From Mycoplasma wenyonii str. Massachusetts (lineage in GTDB: Bacteria > Bacillota_I > Bacilli_A > Mycoplasmatales > Mycoplasmoidaceae), in NCBI RefSeq assembly GCF_000277795.1, contig NC_018149.1, positions 248,001-312,000 of the forward strand: a stretch of DNA of 64,000 nucleotides. The letters are read 5' to 3'. The notes under the pieces were generated by a model. That model had not been told where the DNA came from and made no database searches. It worked only from the letters and a program-made list of their open reading frames with translations. Numbering within the stretch: position 1 is the first letter of the stretch; every line of letters begins with the position of its first letter. Positions 44,462 to 54,267 of the stretch are shown here, in pieces. Made by a program: the position numbers and the translations under genes.

Positions 44462-45091
44462 GTGGAAGAAAATACTTTTCTAGTTACTTATATTGACAGT
44501 GAGTTTGCGGAAGAAGGGGAAAGAGCGATTGATGAATGTTTTAGAGAGGAAATGGCAAAAATAGATAGAGTTGAGATGTTTGTGGCATATTGTGGCTACA
44601 ACTCTCTACAAGAAATAGACAGATTAGTAAAGAAAGGAAATATTAAATAAATTTGTTTAATTCTTGGAATGTATTACTTTATTGGTCTTCAAGCGACGTT
44701 TTATAAATTGGTTATGCAAATTCACACAAAGTGACAAAAGAAAAGAGTAGGAGAAATAAGACTAGTGGATTTTTTTAAATATCACGACAAACTTTATTGT
44801 TTTTATAAAGATGGGGGAATCTTTGCGACAATAATTGGATCTCCTAACTTAAGCTTCTTAACCAAAAATAATAAAAAGCAAAAGCCTAGACAACATGAAT
44901 CAGGGGAGCTAATTAACAAGCCCTCTTCTTTGAAACGCCATCAAAGACATGTGGAAAAGTTGAGATCAGATAGATTCTCAAAGAATATGACTTTTCTAGA
45001 AGGGTATAAAAATGTTGTTGTTATAGAAGAGGTAGATAAAGAAAAGAGAATAGTCAAAAAAACTAAAATTACTTACACCAAAAATTACTAA
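44462..45091 (+). pseudogene. Phospholipase-D-like nuclease, copy 2, interrupted by a nonsense codon
   Basis: Paralogue of the gene at 39530. Frame from GTG 44462: ENTFLVTYIDSEFAEEGERA, EEMAKIDRVEMFVAY, then TAA at 44648-44650 where copy 1 has Asn. The same frame continues after the stop with ICLILGMYYFIGL, HDKLYCFYKD and IIGSPNLSFL, so the catalytic half is intact but cut off. An insertion of a few residues (KNNKKQ) follows the GSPNLS motif. Ends TAA 45089-45091, four bases before its partner gene. Confidence 0.7.
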
Positions 45092-45095
45092 AACC

Positions 45096-45659
45096 ATGAT
45101 AAATCTTGAAGAATTAAAGCAATCTGAAGTTTTAAGAACTATTACTATTCCTCTGATTGTGCTGACAGAGCAAGAAATTACTGACAATGAAGATTTAGAT
45201 TTATCTTTCTCCCCTCTGAACGCTTGTTATAGCAAGCCAATTATCGATGAAAAGACTGGAAAGAAGCAAAGTTGGTTTGAAGTTAGATTAACTATCGAAG
45301 GAGAAGTAGATTTGCTCTCTAGGAAAAATTGATTCTATTTAATGACAGACAATGGATGATTAGGTAAAGCTTGTTTTTCTGGTAGAGGGAAGCAAGTTAA
45401 GTGGTTGAATACTTTTCAAAATATAGGAATGATTGGTGGCTGAATCAAAACTAAATTGGTTGACTTGGACTTAGTTGAAGAGTATTGATATCCGTATGAA
45501 GATAAAGAGAAATATGGAATAGTCACTAAAGAAGTCTTAGAAGATTATGGCGGAGAAACAATATACCTTAAGAAAACTACTAAGACACATAAAGATGAAA
45601 AGGGAATTGACAGAGATGTTTGATTGATATCTTTCCCCTTTTCGCTTGATTACAAATAA
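45096..45659 (+). CDS. Partner protein of the PLD-like nuclease, copy 2
   Basis: 187 residues, ATG start, TAA stop. Colinear with copy 1 at 40162 (MINLEEL, LDLSFSPLNACYSKP, WFEVRLTIEGE, KACFSGRGKQVKWLNTF, GGETIYLKKT, GIDRDVWLISF). Stays open although its nuclease partner is broken, which suggests a separate use or a recent nonsense mutation. Function unknown. Confidence 0.6.
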
Positions 45660-45711
45660 TCAAAACTTTAGGGATCGATAATTAATTTCTGTTCTTTTTA
45701 AAGAAAGGTAA

Positions 45712-46305
45712 TTATTTACTTACTTGATTATTGAATAAAAGGTAGAAAGGACCACATTCCTTATCTTTTTTCACCACTTTAACAACTGTTAGAGCTTTTT
45801 GACCTATTGTTTTAACTTCGTCTCCTCAATCACCAATGACAGTCTCCTCAGTAAATGAATATCCTTTGAAGGTAGTTCTATAATTAGCCTCCCCCACAAG
45901 ACCTCCTTCTACATCGTCTGCATTTAGTGTTTCCGTTGTAATAGAAATATTCGCACCACTTGTAAATTCATCAACTAGCATATTGCTCGGAAAGAAACCT
46001 GTTCAATTATTTAGTTTTTCACCGGTCTTGTTACAGGAAATCGCAATGTAACTGTTTTCTTGTTTTGATAAGCCAGTAAGAATATCTTTTACTGATTCTT
46101 CATCTACTATTACACAATTACCTTCTCGCGGAGAGGAGACAGGTGAAGCTAATGAACTACTTTCTTGAGAAGATGTTGTAACTGTACTGTTACTTCCCTC
46201 AATTGTTAAATATCCAGTTTGTCAAAGAGTTAAAGGGGTAGCTACAGCACCACCAACGCCAACAACCCCAAGAGAAGAAATCAGAATCTTCAATCCTGCC
46301 GTCAA
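45712..46305 (-). CDS. Hypothetical membrane-anchored accessory protein
   Basis: 197 residues from TTG. Hydrophobic Gly/Val-rich N-terminus (LKILISSLGVVGVGGAVATP), then a Ser/Thr-rich stalk (TVTTSSQESSSLASPVSS), then a domain with EGNCVIVDEES, AISCNKTGEKL and KKDKECGPFYLLF. The stalk plus cysteine-bearing outer domain suggests surface display. No paralogue seen in the window. Confidence 0.65.
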
Positions 46306-46356
46306 AATATTAAAAAGCTACTTAAAAACTATTAATTTAATTACTTAAAAAACTAA

Positions 46357-47004
46357 TTAAAAAATTGCAAAGTTGTAGTAGAAAGCCTTGTTGTTACTGC
46401 TGTCAACTAATTCACATCTAAGATCATCTCCACCTAGCATTTTGGTTTCAATTTGACACTTGTCAGAAAGATTTACATTATTAAAGTAAGTTCATCCACC
46501 TTTTTCTTCACCCTTTGCAACACTTATAGAGATTCTGCCACTACCATCTTTAAAGTTAAAAAACACTTGCCCATCATCACTATATTCAGCAGTAGTAATT
46601 TCTTTAAGAGAACCTCTTCCCATTTCTTTTACAGAATCTCTCGCGCCTAGGTAGTAAAAACTAGTCTTTTCATTTTTATCTTTCTTATTTTTCTTGCAAG
46701 CATATAATGCATGGAAGTCATCTCTTGAACCTGCAGGATTTTGAACTAATTGACAATTCTTATCATCTAATTCCTTAAATACTGCTGAGAAATTACTATT
46801 TTCTTGATACTTAGCTCGTTCTCTTCTTCCAGTTTCTACTAATGAACCAACCAGTCTATTAATAGTTCCACCAAGTGCTTGTGCAGATTCTCTTGCACTT
46901 TCTTGTAGATTTTTAGAGGAACCAGATTGTGACATTGCAACTGGAAGAACAACCCCTCCCCCAATAGTTGCAGCTCCTAATAAAGCTTTAACAATAAACA
47001 ACAT
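46357..47004 (-). CDS. Family E accessory protein 2 (hypothetical)
   Basis: 215 residues, the same length as family E protein 1 (13496-14143). ATG start MLFIVKALLGAATIGGGVV, helical middle (ESARESAQALGGTINRLVG), HALYACKKN (compare NALYACNEN in copy 1), FFNFKDGSGR and C-terminal YFNNVNLSDKCQIE...DDLRCEL...FAIF. Exact length conservation with diverged sequence points to selection on a folded protein. Confidence 0.78.
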
Positions 47005-47059
47005 ATCTAATATCTATAAATTAATAATCTAGATTTTATCTCTTTTTCAAAATCAAGAA

Positions 47060-48228
47060 TTATTTGATTAGTAAGGAATTTCAATTAGTGTCGAACTTCA
47101 ATTTAAAAGGTAACTTTATTCCATCATCTGTAACAAATTCTCCATTCTTTATTTGTGTTTTAGAAGGATCTCAAATGTAATAGTCTCTGCCGGAAGAAAG
47201 AGGAATATCTACTACTTTTAAACAACCGTTTTGTTGCGAACTAGTTTTTTTACAACTCGCAACCTTCGCTTCTGATCCGAGAATAGTTCCATTTGCCTCA
47301 TACTTTCTTCTTCATTCTCTATTTAGACCTGTTTCACTGAAAACTAGATCGTGAACCACAAAGAATCCTTTTGCGGTTGTGGTATTGCCTAAAGAAGTTC
47401 ATATACGTTGTTTTGTTGTTGATCCTGACCCTCGAGACTTATTCCCATATAAAAATCCCGTTCTGGATCATTTTGCAGTTCCGGAATCGCCATTAGAACT
47501 CTTTTTTTGCAAACGAGATCCCCAAACAATTCCTAATGTACCTTTTTCTTGAGATAGACCAATAATTGATACATCTCTTGTTCCATCTTTACTTTTCAAT
47601 CCTGTCTTTATAAATGTGGGAGGAGTGTTTCCCTCTTCACCACTATATTCTTTGAAGAGTGCTTGGTCACAGTGACCATTTTGAATGGTCCTGCTTTCGT
47701 CATTTTTGATTGTGCATTTTACGTTTATTCCATTGTGCTTATGTTGAATTAAGCTAACTAAGCCTGTTACTTCAACTTCTTTAGTTTGTCTATTGCTTCC
47801 TATAAGCAAAAACTTTTTCGGAGTTAACCCCTTTTGTTCTTTGTTGTTAGTTGAATCTCCAATAATTGTCTTATTGCCTACTTTTTCTACTAAAAATAGT
47901 TGGCCTTCTGGATCTTCTTGTTTTTCGCCCTCTAAACCTCTCTTTACTCTACTTAAAGATTTATCTTCTTTGAAAAAATTTGTGTTTTTAACTCTTGCAA
48001 TATAACCAAAAGAGTATTCAGTCTTTTTTTCAAAGCCCCCCCCAGCCACGAAGAATTAAATAGTGGAGTAACAAGACCAGCACTTCAATCTGTGTTTGTA
48101 ACTTTCGAAGTTACTTCAAATATTCTTTCTGAATTTTTATTAAGTCCAAAGAATGAAAAAATACCTCCTAAGCTACCTGTAATTGTTAACCCCTTCCCAA
48201 GAATTGAATTTCTTAATAATCCAAACAA
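47060..48228 (-). CDS. Family D accessory protein 3, frame broken at G8 tract (phase OFF)
   Basis: TTG at 48226-48228 starts the family leader (LGKGLTITGSLGGIFSFFGL...PLFNSSWLG). The G run (C8, 48036-48043) shifts it out of frame; the remainder (FEKKTEYSFGYIARVK, LTPKKFLLIGS, VTDDGIKLPFK) is open in the next frame to TAA at 47060-47062. Nine Gs restore about 390 residues. Very close in sequence to copy 2 (41945-43113) and in the same OFF state. A GTG directly before the run could start a short cytoplasmic version. Confidence 0.75.
48036..48043 (-). repeat. G8 tract (C8 on + strand), out of frame
   Basis: In family D protein 3; nine Gs needed for the leader to join the rest. Confidence 0.8.
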
Positions 48229-48345
48229 GGTTTAGAAAAGTTACAAATTCCAAGAATTTTAAATTGACTGAATTCGCGAAACAATAAATGAAAAAAGTGA
48301 TAAATGATTGTTAAATTCTTTGCAATCCCTTAAAGTCAATTTGAT

Positions 48346-48705
48346 ATGTTATTTCCATTATTCAAAACATTAGTAACGGGAATCTTTCCTTTTGTCGCCA
48401 CCGCGACTGTTTCCGCTTTAGTGATTCCTTATTCTCTGAAGCAACAAAACAACAAATTAACTAATCAAGAAGGTTCTAATGCTCCCGCAGAAGGTTCTAG
48501 AGTTGCTACCCCTTCAACACAGTTACAAAAAGATAATCAATTTGATAATTGTTTAGATCGAAATTTAAAAGTAAAAGTGCAGAATAGTCGCGGAGAAGAG
48601 AAGATTATTTTGTTAACTGAAAGAGGAAGTGCAGAGTATCCTAGCTCTGAATGAACTGTAAAAGAAGCAATCTATACTTCTGGTCAATGCAATAGAGCTG
48701 TTTAG
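48346..48705 (+). CDS. Small membrane-anchored hypothetical protein
   Basis: 119 residues, ATG start, TAG stop. Hydrophobic N-terminus (LFKTLVTGIFPFVATATVS), hydrophilic linker rich in Asn/Gln/Ser, then NCLDRNLKVKVQ and a second Cys near the end (SGQCNRAV). Same single-anchor plan as the neighbours. The next gene follows on the same strand. Confidence 0.65.
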
Positions 48706-48780
48706 ATTTGTGACAAGAATAAATTAGATATCAAAGAATCTAAGTAATATATTCGATTTGCATTTACAAACAAAACAACA

Positions 48781-49392
48781 GTGCTGTTAGGACTAAAGTC
48801 TGCTTTAGCAATTGGAATAGTTACTTTAGTTGGAATAGTTTCTCCACACGCTTATTTCGCTTTTAGAGTTCGATGCTATCCAATGAGCTCAGATGTTCTG
48901 CTGAGAGAAAAGTTAAGTGTTGCAGAGCCAATATTGAAATGCGCTGATTGAGAAAGAGATTACTCAGTATTTTTAGCTATTAAGAATGGCTCTGATTCTA
49001 GAAATCAAAATGTTCCTTTTCTGAAGGTAGTGGATAACAAAACTAAAGAAACAAAATGAGAAGGATCGAACAATTCTGGTACAAACCATTGACAAGATTG
49101 AGCAATAGAAATATTTCAAGATAACAATGATCACAAAAAGGAAAAAACTTCGATAAGAGTTTTGAAGAGTGGAAATAAGTGACAAAAATGACATACAGTA
49201 TCCGTTCTTTGTCAAACTACTCAATTACAACTAAAGAAGAGCAGAGAAGGTATTGCTGGATGTGCAGGACATTACTTATTGGGAACAAAAATGAAACTTA
49301 GTGTTAGTGGAGGCAACATATCACTATCTCAAAGTAGCAAGTTTGATTGAAAAGAAGAATTTAAGAAAAGTCCTGTGTTTTGCAATGCTTAA
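48781..49392 (+). CDS. Hypothetical membrane-anchored accessory protein
   Basis: 203 residues from GTG, stop TAA. N-terminal hydrophobic segment (LGLKSALAIGIVTLVGIVS), then a polar domain with many TGA-Trp codons and six cysteines (RCYP, LKCAD, VLCQTT, GCAGH, FCNA). Similar cysteine content to the downstream gene. No recognised motif. Confidence 0.65.
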
Positions 49393-49469
49393 CCAAAACC
49401 TGTAACAGAGAGAACTAAATTAAAAGAAAACAATTAAATTAAATAAATAGTTTTTTCAAAAAATAAACT

Positions 49470-50138
49470 ATGCGGGGAGGGGCGGTAGCTAAGTTAGTTA
49501 CATTTACCGGTTCTGCTGTATTAGTTGGTGGTCCAGTAGTAGGTACTCTTTATTTCTTACTCCCTTCTACTTCCGTATCTGGTGGCGGTAAGGCAAGTAA
49601 TCCGAGATTTGTAATGGCAAAAACAAGTAACACTGGCTCAGAACTGAGCTTCGCTTATGATAGTTTCTTCAAGGGGGCGGGGCAAGTTGGTAAGCCTGTT
49701 ACCTTTAAAGACGCAAATATTAGTTTTGATGGTTACAAGTTAAAGGAAGGAGATATATTATGTAGTCCAAAACAAGATGGAAAGTTCTATGTATTAAAGG
49801 AAGTATCAAATAGACAAGCTAGTCTTCCACAATACAAAATTCAAGGATATGAACACGCTGGAACAATTCCAAGTTGTAATTGACATCATTTTCCAGAACA
49901 CATCAGAAAAGATGAAAGTAAAACCATTGCATTAAAAGGTCTTAACCACTATCAAGCTAGAAATTCATATTCAGCAGGAATAGATACCATCTACGTCTCT
50001 AGTTGTGTTTTTGAAGCAACAAAACAAGAAACTAACACAAATAAATGAGGTATTAATTGGGATAAATGTAAGCTGAAGGAGGGGGGCGGAAGACTTGTCC
50101 CTAAGTCTCAAATAGATGCAAGATACGAAATTAAATAA
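49470..50138 (+). CDS. Hypothetical membrane-anchored accessory protein
   Basis: 222 residues, ATG start, TAA stop. N-terminus MRGGAVAKLVTFTGSAVLVGG is hydrophobic and Gly-rich; a Ser/Gly stalk follows, then a domain with EGDILCSPKQDGKFYVLKEV, TIPSCNWHHFPEHI and CVFEATKQE. A GGGGGG run near the C-terminus (EGGGRL) has six Gs only. Function unknown. Confidence 0.65.
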
Positions 50139-50214
50139 TCTTTAATAACTGGAAGGGCCCTTAATTATTAGTAAAGTTAATCAACGGAAAAGTAGATTTA
50201 GTTAAAAAGTTTCA

Positions 50215-50901
50215 TTATTCTTCTGCCAGCTTAGATCGAACACTTATACATATAGAGGTTTCTCCTTCTTTTCGAAAAGAACTGGGGTTAGAGCACGGAT
50301 CTTGTTGTGTTTTTAATTGTTCCCTTTCTTTAAAGTTTTTGATTGCACGAGCAGGCATAAATAACAATTCTGCAAAAATTGATCCAAAATATGAAGAAAA
50401 ATCTTTCAAGCCTGTATTTTTAGTTACATGATCAAAGAAACCTAATGAGTATTTTCAGGCTAAAGCAAGTTTTGATCTTGCCTGCCCATCTGCAATAATG
50501 CTCATTCAACCTGCAATTATTCAAGGAGAATTAGAAATCACTCCTTTAAAAAACTTATAATTTCAGAACTGTTTAAGGACTCCTCAGACCGAATTCCTTT
50601 TATCTTTGTCTTTCGCTCACGCGTAAGCATTTTTAACAAATGGAGTTATGTATCCACTTCATGCCTCTTTGCTTTGTTCGGTTACTCATTGGATAGGAGA
50701 GATTTTTCCTTCAGTTCCCGTAGGACCAGCTTGAGCGACCGTATCTCTAGCTCCAAATCTACTAAAGAGCTGTGAAAGTTGTTCAGAAAAACCACTACTT
50801 ACTGAGGTATGAATTAATCCTGAAAAAGTAGATAATCCCAGTAAACCTATACAACCAAGTGCAATTCTGTTTTTAAGAAGAGGACTTTCTAGTATTTGCA
50901 C
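50215..50901 (-). CDS. Hypothetical membrane protein, paralogue of the 51.0 kb gene
   Basis: 228 residues from GTG at 50899, continuous to TAA at 50215 when TGA is Trp (standard-code reading splits it in two). The N-terminus KNRIALGCIGLLGLSTFSGL aligns with KTKIAYGCVLLLGSASVAG in the neighbouring gene at 51006-51927, so the two are probably tandem relatives. The middle is Trp-rich (SPWIIAGWMSIIADGQ) and may touch the membrane. No tract in this copy. Confidence 0.65.
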
Positions 50902-51005
50902 TAACTAATATAAATAAAGTTTTTAATTTAAGTTTTTCTTTTTATTCCTTTTCTTTTAGTTCTCAGTTTGTTCTTTATATCAATTGCAAGAATGGGTTAG
51001 CCAAA

Positions 51006-51927
51006 CTATCTCTCTAGGCTAGCGTGCGCCCCCCCCCGGTCAAAAAAATTCAAGAGAGAAGATCATGAAGTTGTGCTAGATTTTCCTTTATTTTCAATTG
51101 TTGACTTAACTTTTCAATACAAGAAGAATAATCATATTTTTTCTAATGTGTCCCCTTGAACGTCTAGATATTCCTTAACGGTATTAGTAGTTAATGTATA
51201 GATTCCATTTCCTGAACTAGATGAACTTCCAGAGCCTCCTCCGCCCCCACCACTTCCACCATTACTACCTCAACTCTTGCCATTAATTCTATTAACATAG
51301 TCAGATAATCTTTGAAACTTACCTGTAACTTTTGTCGGATTTTCTAGTCAGTTAAAAAGTAGAAAGTTAAATACATTTTGTTCCACTTCAAGCCCTTTTA
51401 CTTTTTCTGTTCTCAATAGAAACTTCCCAGCCTTTAGAGTATTTTGTATTTTGTCCGATTTAAACAAATCTATAAAAGTTTTTCTGTTTTGTCCTCCCGC
51501 CAAAAAGAAAGAAAGCGTATTGTAAATCTTGGTGTGAAGATTTTGAAACAACATTGTGTAAATTTCCCGATTAACTAAAGAACCAAAGAAAGTCTTTAGA
51601 CCAGTTCATCAGTTTGTATAAGTTTTGTGAATTCGCGTGAAAGCTACTGCAGTCGGTTTAATAGCTAAATCAAAAACACTTTTTCCTGTTTCAGCAACTC
51701 ATTTTCAAGCCACCACAAGTCCATTTTCTCGATCTGAAACAGTAGAACCAGCAGATCCACTGCCCCCCCCCAGCAAAAACTCCTGAAATCTTTTGACTTA
51801 ATGAATTAAATCAATTTCCCTTACTATCCCCTACAGCAACTCCAGCAACCGATGCTGAACCTAATAACAACACACAACCATAAGCTATTTTGGTTTTGTG
51901 AATTGAACCTCCAACCAAAGAAAACAA
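51006..51927 (-). CDS. Accessory protein with two G9 tracts, frame broken at the first (phase OFF)
   Basis: TTG at 51925-51927 starts a hydrophobic leader (HKTKIAYGCVLLLGSASV) and reaches nine Gs at 51763-51771, then meets a stop about 35 codons on. The neighbouring frame is open from the run to TAG at 51006-51008; eight Gs would join them into about 306 residues. Near the C-terminus a Gly/Ser linker (SGGGGGGSGSSSSG) resembles that of the PotD-like protein, and a second G9 tract (51029-51037) lies eight codons from the stop, able to change the C-terminal tail. Function unknown. Confidence 0.7.
51029..51037 (-). repeat. G9 tract (C9 on + strand) near a C-terminus
   Basis: Slippage here would exchange the last few residues or extend the protein into the next stop. 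Confidence 0.75.
51763..51771 (-). repeat. G9 tract (C9 on + strand), out of frame
   Basis: At codon 53 of its gene; eight would be in frame. Confidence 0.8.
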
Positions 51928-52134
51928 TATTTATTAGTCGTTTATTTAGATTATTTAACTTGTCAGGTTACTTTCTAAAAAAGATTTTGACAAGAAAGAC
52001 TCTAAGATTTACAACCATTAAAGCTTATTGAATGCTAGATCAAAAATAAAATCAATTAGTTTTGTTCATTAACCCTTTAAATCTATTAGAGACTACTGAA
52101 ACAAAGAATTCAAATAAATAATTAGATTTAGCTA

Positions 52135-52446
52135 ATGAGCTTGAAAGACTTTATTAGTGGTTTACTTCAAATTGGGGGGGGCAGTTCATTGATTTTGTTT
52201 GAAGATGATATGCATAAATATATTGGAAAAGGGATTGGTTCGGGAGTTGCAATACTTGCTGGTTTAGGTGCCGCTTTAGCTCAGGGGTATATCGGAGGAA
52301 AGGCTGTAGAGTCACTGGCTAGAAACCCAGAAGTAGAGGCCTTGATTTTCAAACAATTTATAGTAGGAGCTGCTGTTTGTGAATCAGTAGCAATTTATGG
52401 ATTAATTGTGGCTATCTTAATAATGTTTGCTGTTAATGGAAAATAA
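52135..52446 (+). CDS. atpE: F-type ATP synthase subunit c, with N-terminal G8 tract
   Basis: 103 residues. Two-helix membrane ring protein that carries protons or ions. First helix GIGSGVAILAGLGAALAQG, polar loop ESLARNPE (usual RxP loop), second helix with the ion-binding Glu in VGAAVCESVAIYGLIVAIL. Unusual: the first roughly 30 residues are an extension whose codons 14-16 are eight Gs, in frame. If translation begins at the ATG near codon 26 (MHKYIGKGIG) the tract would be untranslated and harmless. It stands alone, outside any atp operon. Confidence 0.88.
   Translation: MSLKDFISGLLQIGGGSSLILFEDDMHKYIGKGIGSGVAILAGLGAALAQGYIGGKAVESLARNPEVEALIFKQFIVGAAVCESVAIYGLIVAILIMFAVNGK
52174..52181 (+). 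repeat. G8 tract in the atpE 5' end
   Basis: Codons 14-16 of the long atpE frame; in frame (ON). Confidence 0.8.
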
Positions 52447-52547
52447 CTTAAATTTAAGGCTTTAAAAAAATCTAGGTAATCGGATTAATAATTCCTAAGC
52501 GCGGAAACTAAATCCATTAAGTCAAAGACTATAACAGTTAATAAACC

Positions 52548-53246
52548 TTAAATAATTACTAAAGGATTAAATCCTTCAGCTCACTTTAAGCCTGTGTTAT
52601 GCCCCACTGCCTCGCTAATCACTTTATCTTCAATTTTTATTGAGCAACCTTTAATTCCCTTGTAATTTTTTGTATCGCAGTTATCCAAAGAAAAAGTAAT
52701 TTGTGAGAGATGTGCGGATTTTTGTGTCCCAGTCAAATCACTAAATGTAAATATCTTTCTGTTGATATCACACCTTATAATGAGCCCCCAAGAGCTAGAC
52801 TCTTCACCACCCCCTGCCTCTCCTAGTCAACTATTTCCAGAGCTTGCGCTGACTGTTAAAGAGAATCGGGAGTCTTTATTTTCATTTTCAATTGTTTGGT
52901 GTAAATCTTCAGAGTTTTTATATGTTATTGAAGTCTCAGGATTTGTACCAACGAATTTTTGATAATTCCCCTTGCCAATTAATTTAAGTTTGACGTTGTT
53001 TTTTGCTTGAGGGACATTTTCATCAAATGTCAAGTAAACATGCAAATCTGAGTAAATTCATCTGTTTCCTGCCCCCTTTTGGTCATCTTCTCTTCTTTGT
53101 GTGCAAGTAGTTAAATAGAACTCCCTTTTAGATCCCACTCTTCACACATATTCAGGATCTCAATCTTGACCAGAAAGAGAAGTACAGCCTATTACACTAC
53201 CAACACCACCAACAGCAGTAATTAAAAGAAACTTAGCACCTAGCAT
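52548..53246 (-). CDS. Family B accessory protein 3, putative lipoprotein
   Basis: 232 residues, ATG start MLGAKFLLITAVGGVGSVIGC. The VIGC sequence is a good lipobox, unlike family B proteins 1 and 2, so a lipid-anchored surface protein is likely. Then WDPEYVW, FYLTTCTQRRE, RWIYSDLHVYLTF, KGNYQKFVG, LSVSASSG-type block and C-terminal YKGIKGCSIKI...LKWAEGFNPLVII. Stop TAA 52548-52550. Tandem with protein 4. Confidence 0.8.
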
Positions 53247-53361
53247 GACAGTAACTTTTAACTATATTTTTTCACAAAGACAAATAATCTTTAAGGCTTT
53301 AATAATTCTTAAGAGTGAAACTAAATCTATTAAGTTAAAGACTGATAACAGTTAATAAACC

Positions 53362-54069
53362 TTAAATAATTACTAAAGGTTTAAAGTTATCTGCTCACTT
53401 TATCGGCTTTTTGCCTGATTCGCTAGTTTCTATTTTTATTGAATAAATTTCGCGACCCTTGTATTTTTCTTTTAATTCAGCATTTTCGCTCCCCTCATCC
53501 TTTGTTAATTTAAAAGTCACTTTATCTAATCTATAATGTTCATCCTGTCGCAATTCACTCAAATCAAAAAATTGTTTTTTACACTGTATGGTGTCTCCAA
53601 AAAATTGACTGTCCTCTCCTGCACTAGCTTCGCCTAGCACAATTCCTACTGATCATTTTCAAAATGCATACTCAGAGGAGTCATGGCCTGTTGAAGTGCC
53701 TAAACGCGCATCTTCCCCACTTAATGTGTTTTGCAAACTCTTATCACCATATCTTGCATAGTTGATAATTTCTCCTTTTTCAATTTTTTTACCACCATAC
53801 CCTTCAGCCCATAATTCAAGTTTGGTATCTTGTTTTATACCATCATTTATCGACTCTTTAACAGTTAAATAAATTCGTAAATCTGATTTAACTCATTTAT
53901 TTTGTTTGTCTGTCGGATTATTGAAACAGTTGGATAGGTAGAACTTATTATTAGTTCCTATTCTTCACAAGTGCGGAGGATCTCAATCTTGACCAGAAAG
54001 AGAAGTACAGCCTATTACACTACCGACACCACCAATAGTAGTAATTAAAAGAAACTTAGCACCTAGCAT
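53362..54069 (-). CDS. Family B accessory protein 4, putative lipoprotein
   Basis: 235 residues, ATG start with the same leader and lipobox (GSVIGC) as protein 3. WDPPHLW, KFYLSNCFN, KWVKSDLRIYL, GEASAGEDSQFFGDTIQCKKQFF and the C-terminal KGREIYSIKIE...IKWADNFKPLVII. It has lost the conserved GVKGCS cysteine, and the body has diverged much more than the signal region and flanks. Probably under diversifying selection (inference). Confidence 0.78.
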
Positions 54070-54267
54070 GACAGTAACTTTTAACTATATTTTTTCACAA
54101 AGACAAATAATCTTCTAATATTTTTGTCTCCCTAATTAATTGCCTGAAAACTTAAAATCTTTTCCCCCGCAATCCCGATCAATAAAGGACTTCAGAGTTA
54201 AAAAAAGAAACTCAGACAATTTAAATAAAATACTTAATTGAAATTAAGAGTCTAACCAGTTAGTCTT

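Larger units (their letters stand above)
52485..54113 (-). repeat. Tandem duplication of about 0.82 kb carrying two family B genes
   Basis: The 3' flank of one gene (52485-52560) recurs at 53300-53385, and the 5' flank (53247-53290, ACAGTAACTTTTAACTATAT on) recurs almost unchanged at 54070-54113. Each unit therefore holds promoter, gene and 3' end. The genes have diverged more than their flanks. Confidence 0.75.

Noticed and set aside
50077-50086. G6 run in the 49470 gene
   Set aside because: Shorter than the other tracts and in frame; no evidence for switching.
50215-50541. Separate small gene starting at GTG 50539
   Set aside because: The frame continues upstream through TGA (Trp) codons to 50901, so it is one gene.
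51236-51275. Gly/Ser-coding short repeats as a mini-satellite
   Set aside because: Too short and irregular; treated as a protein linker.
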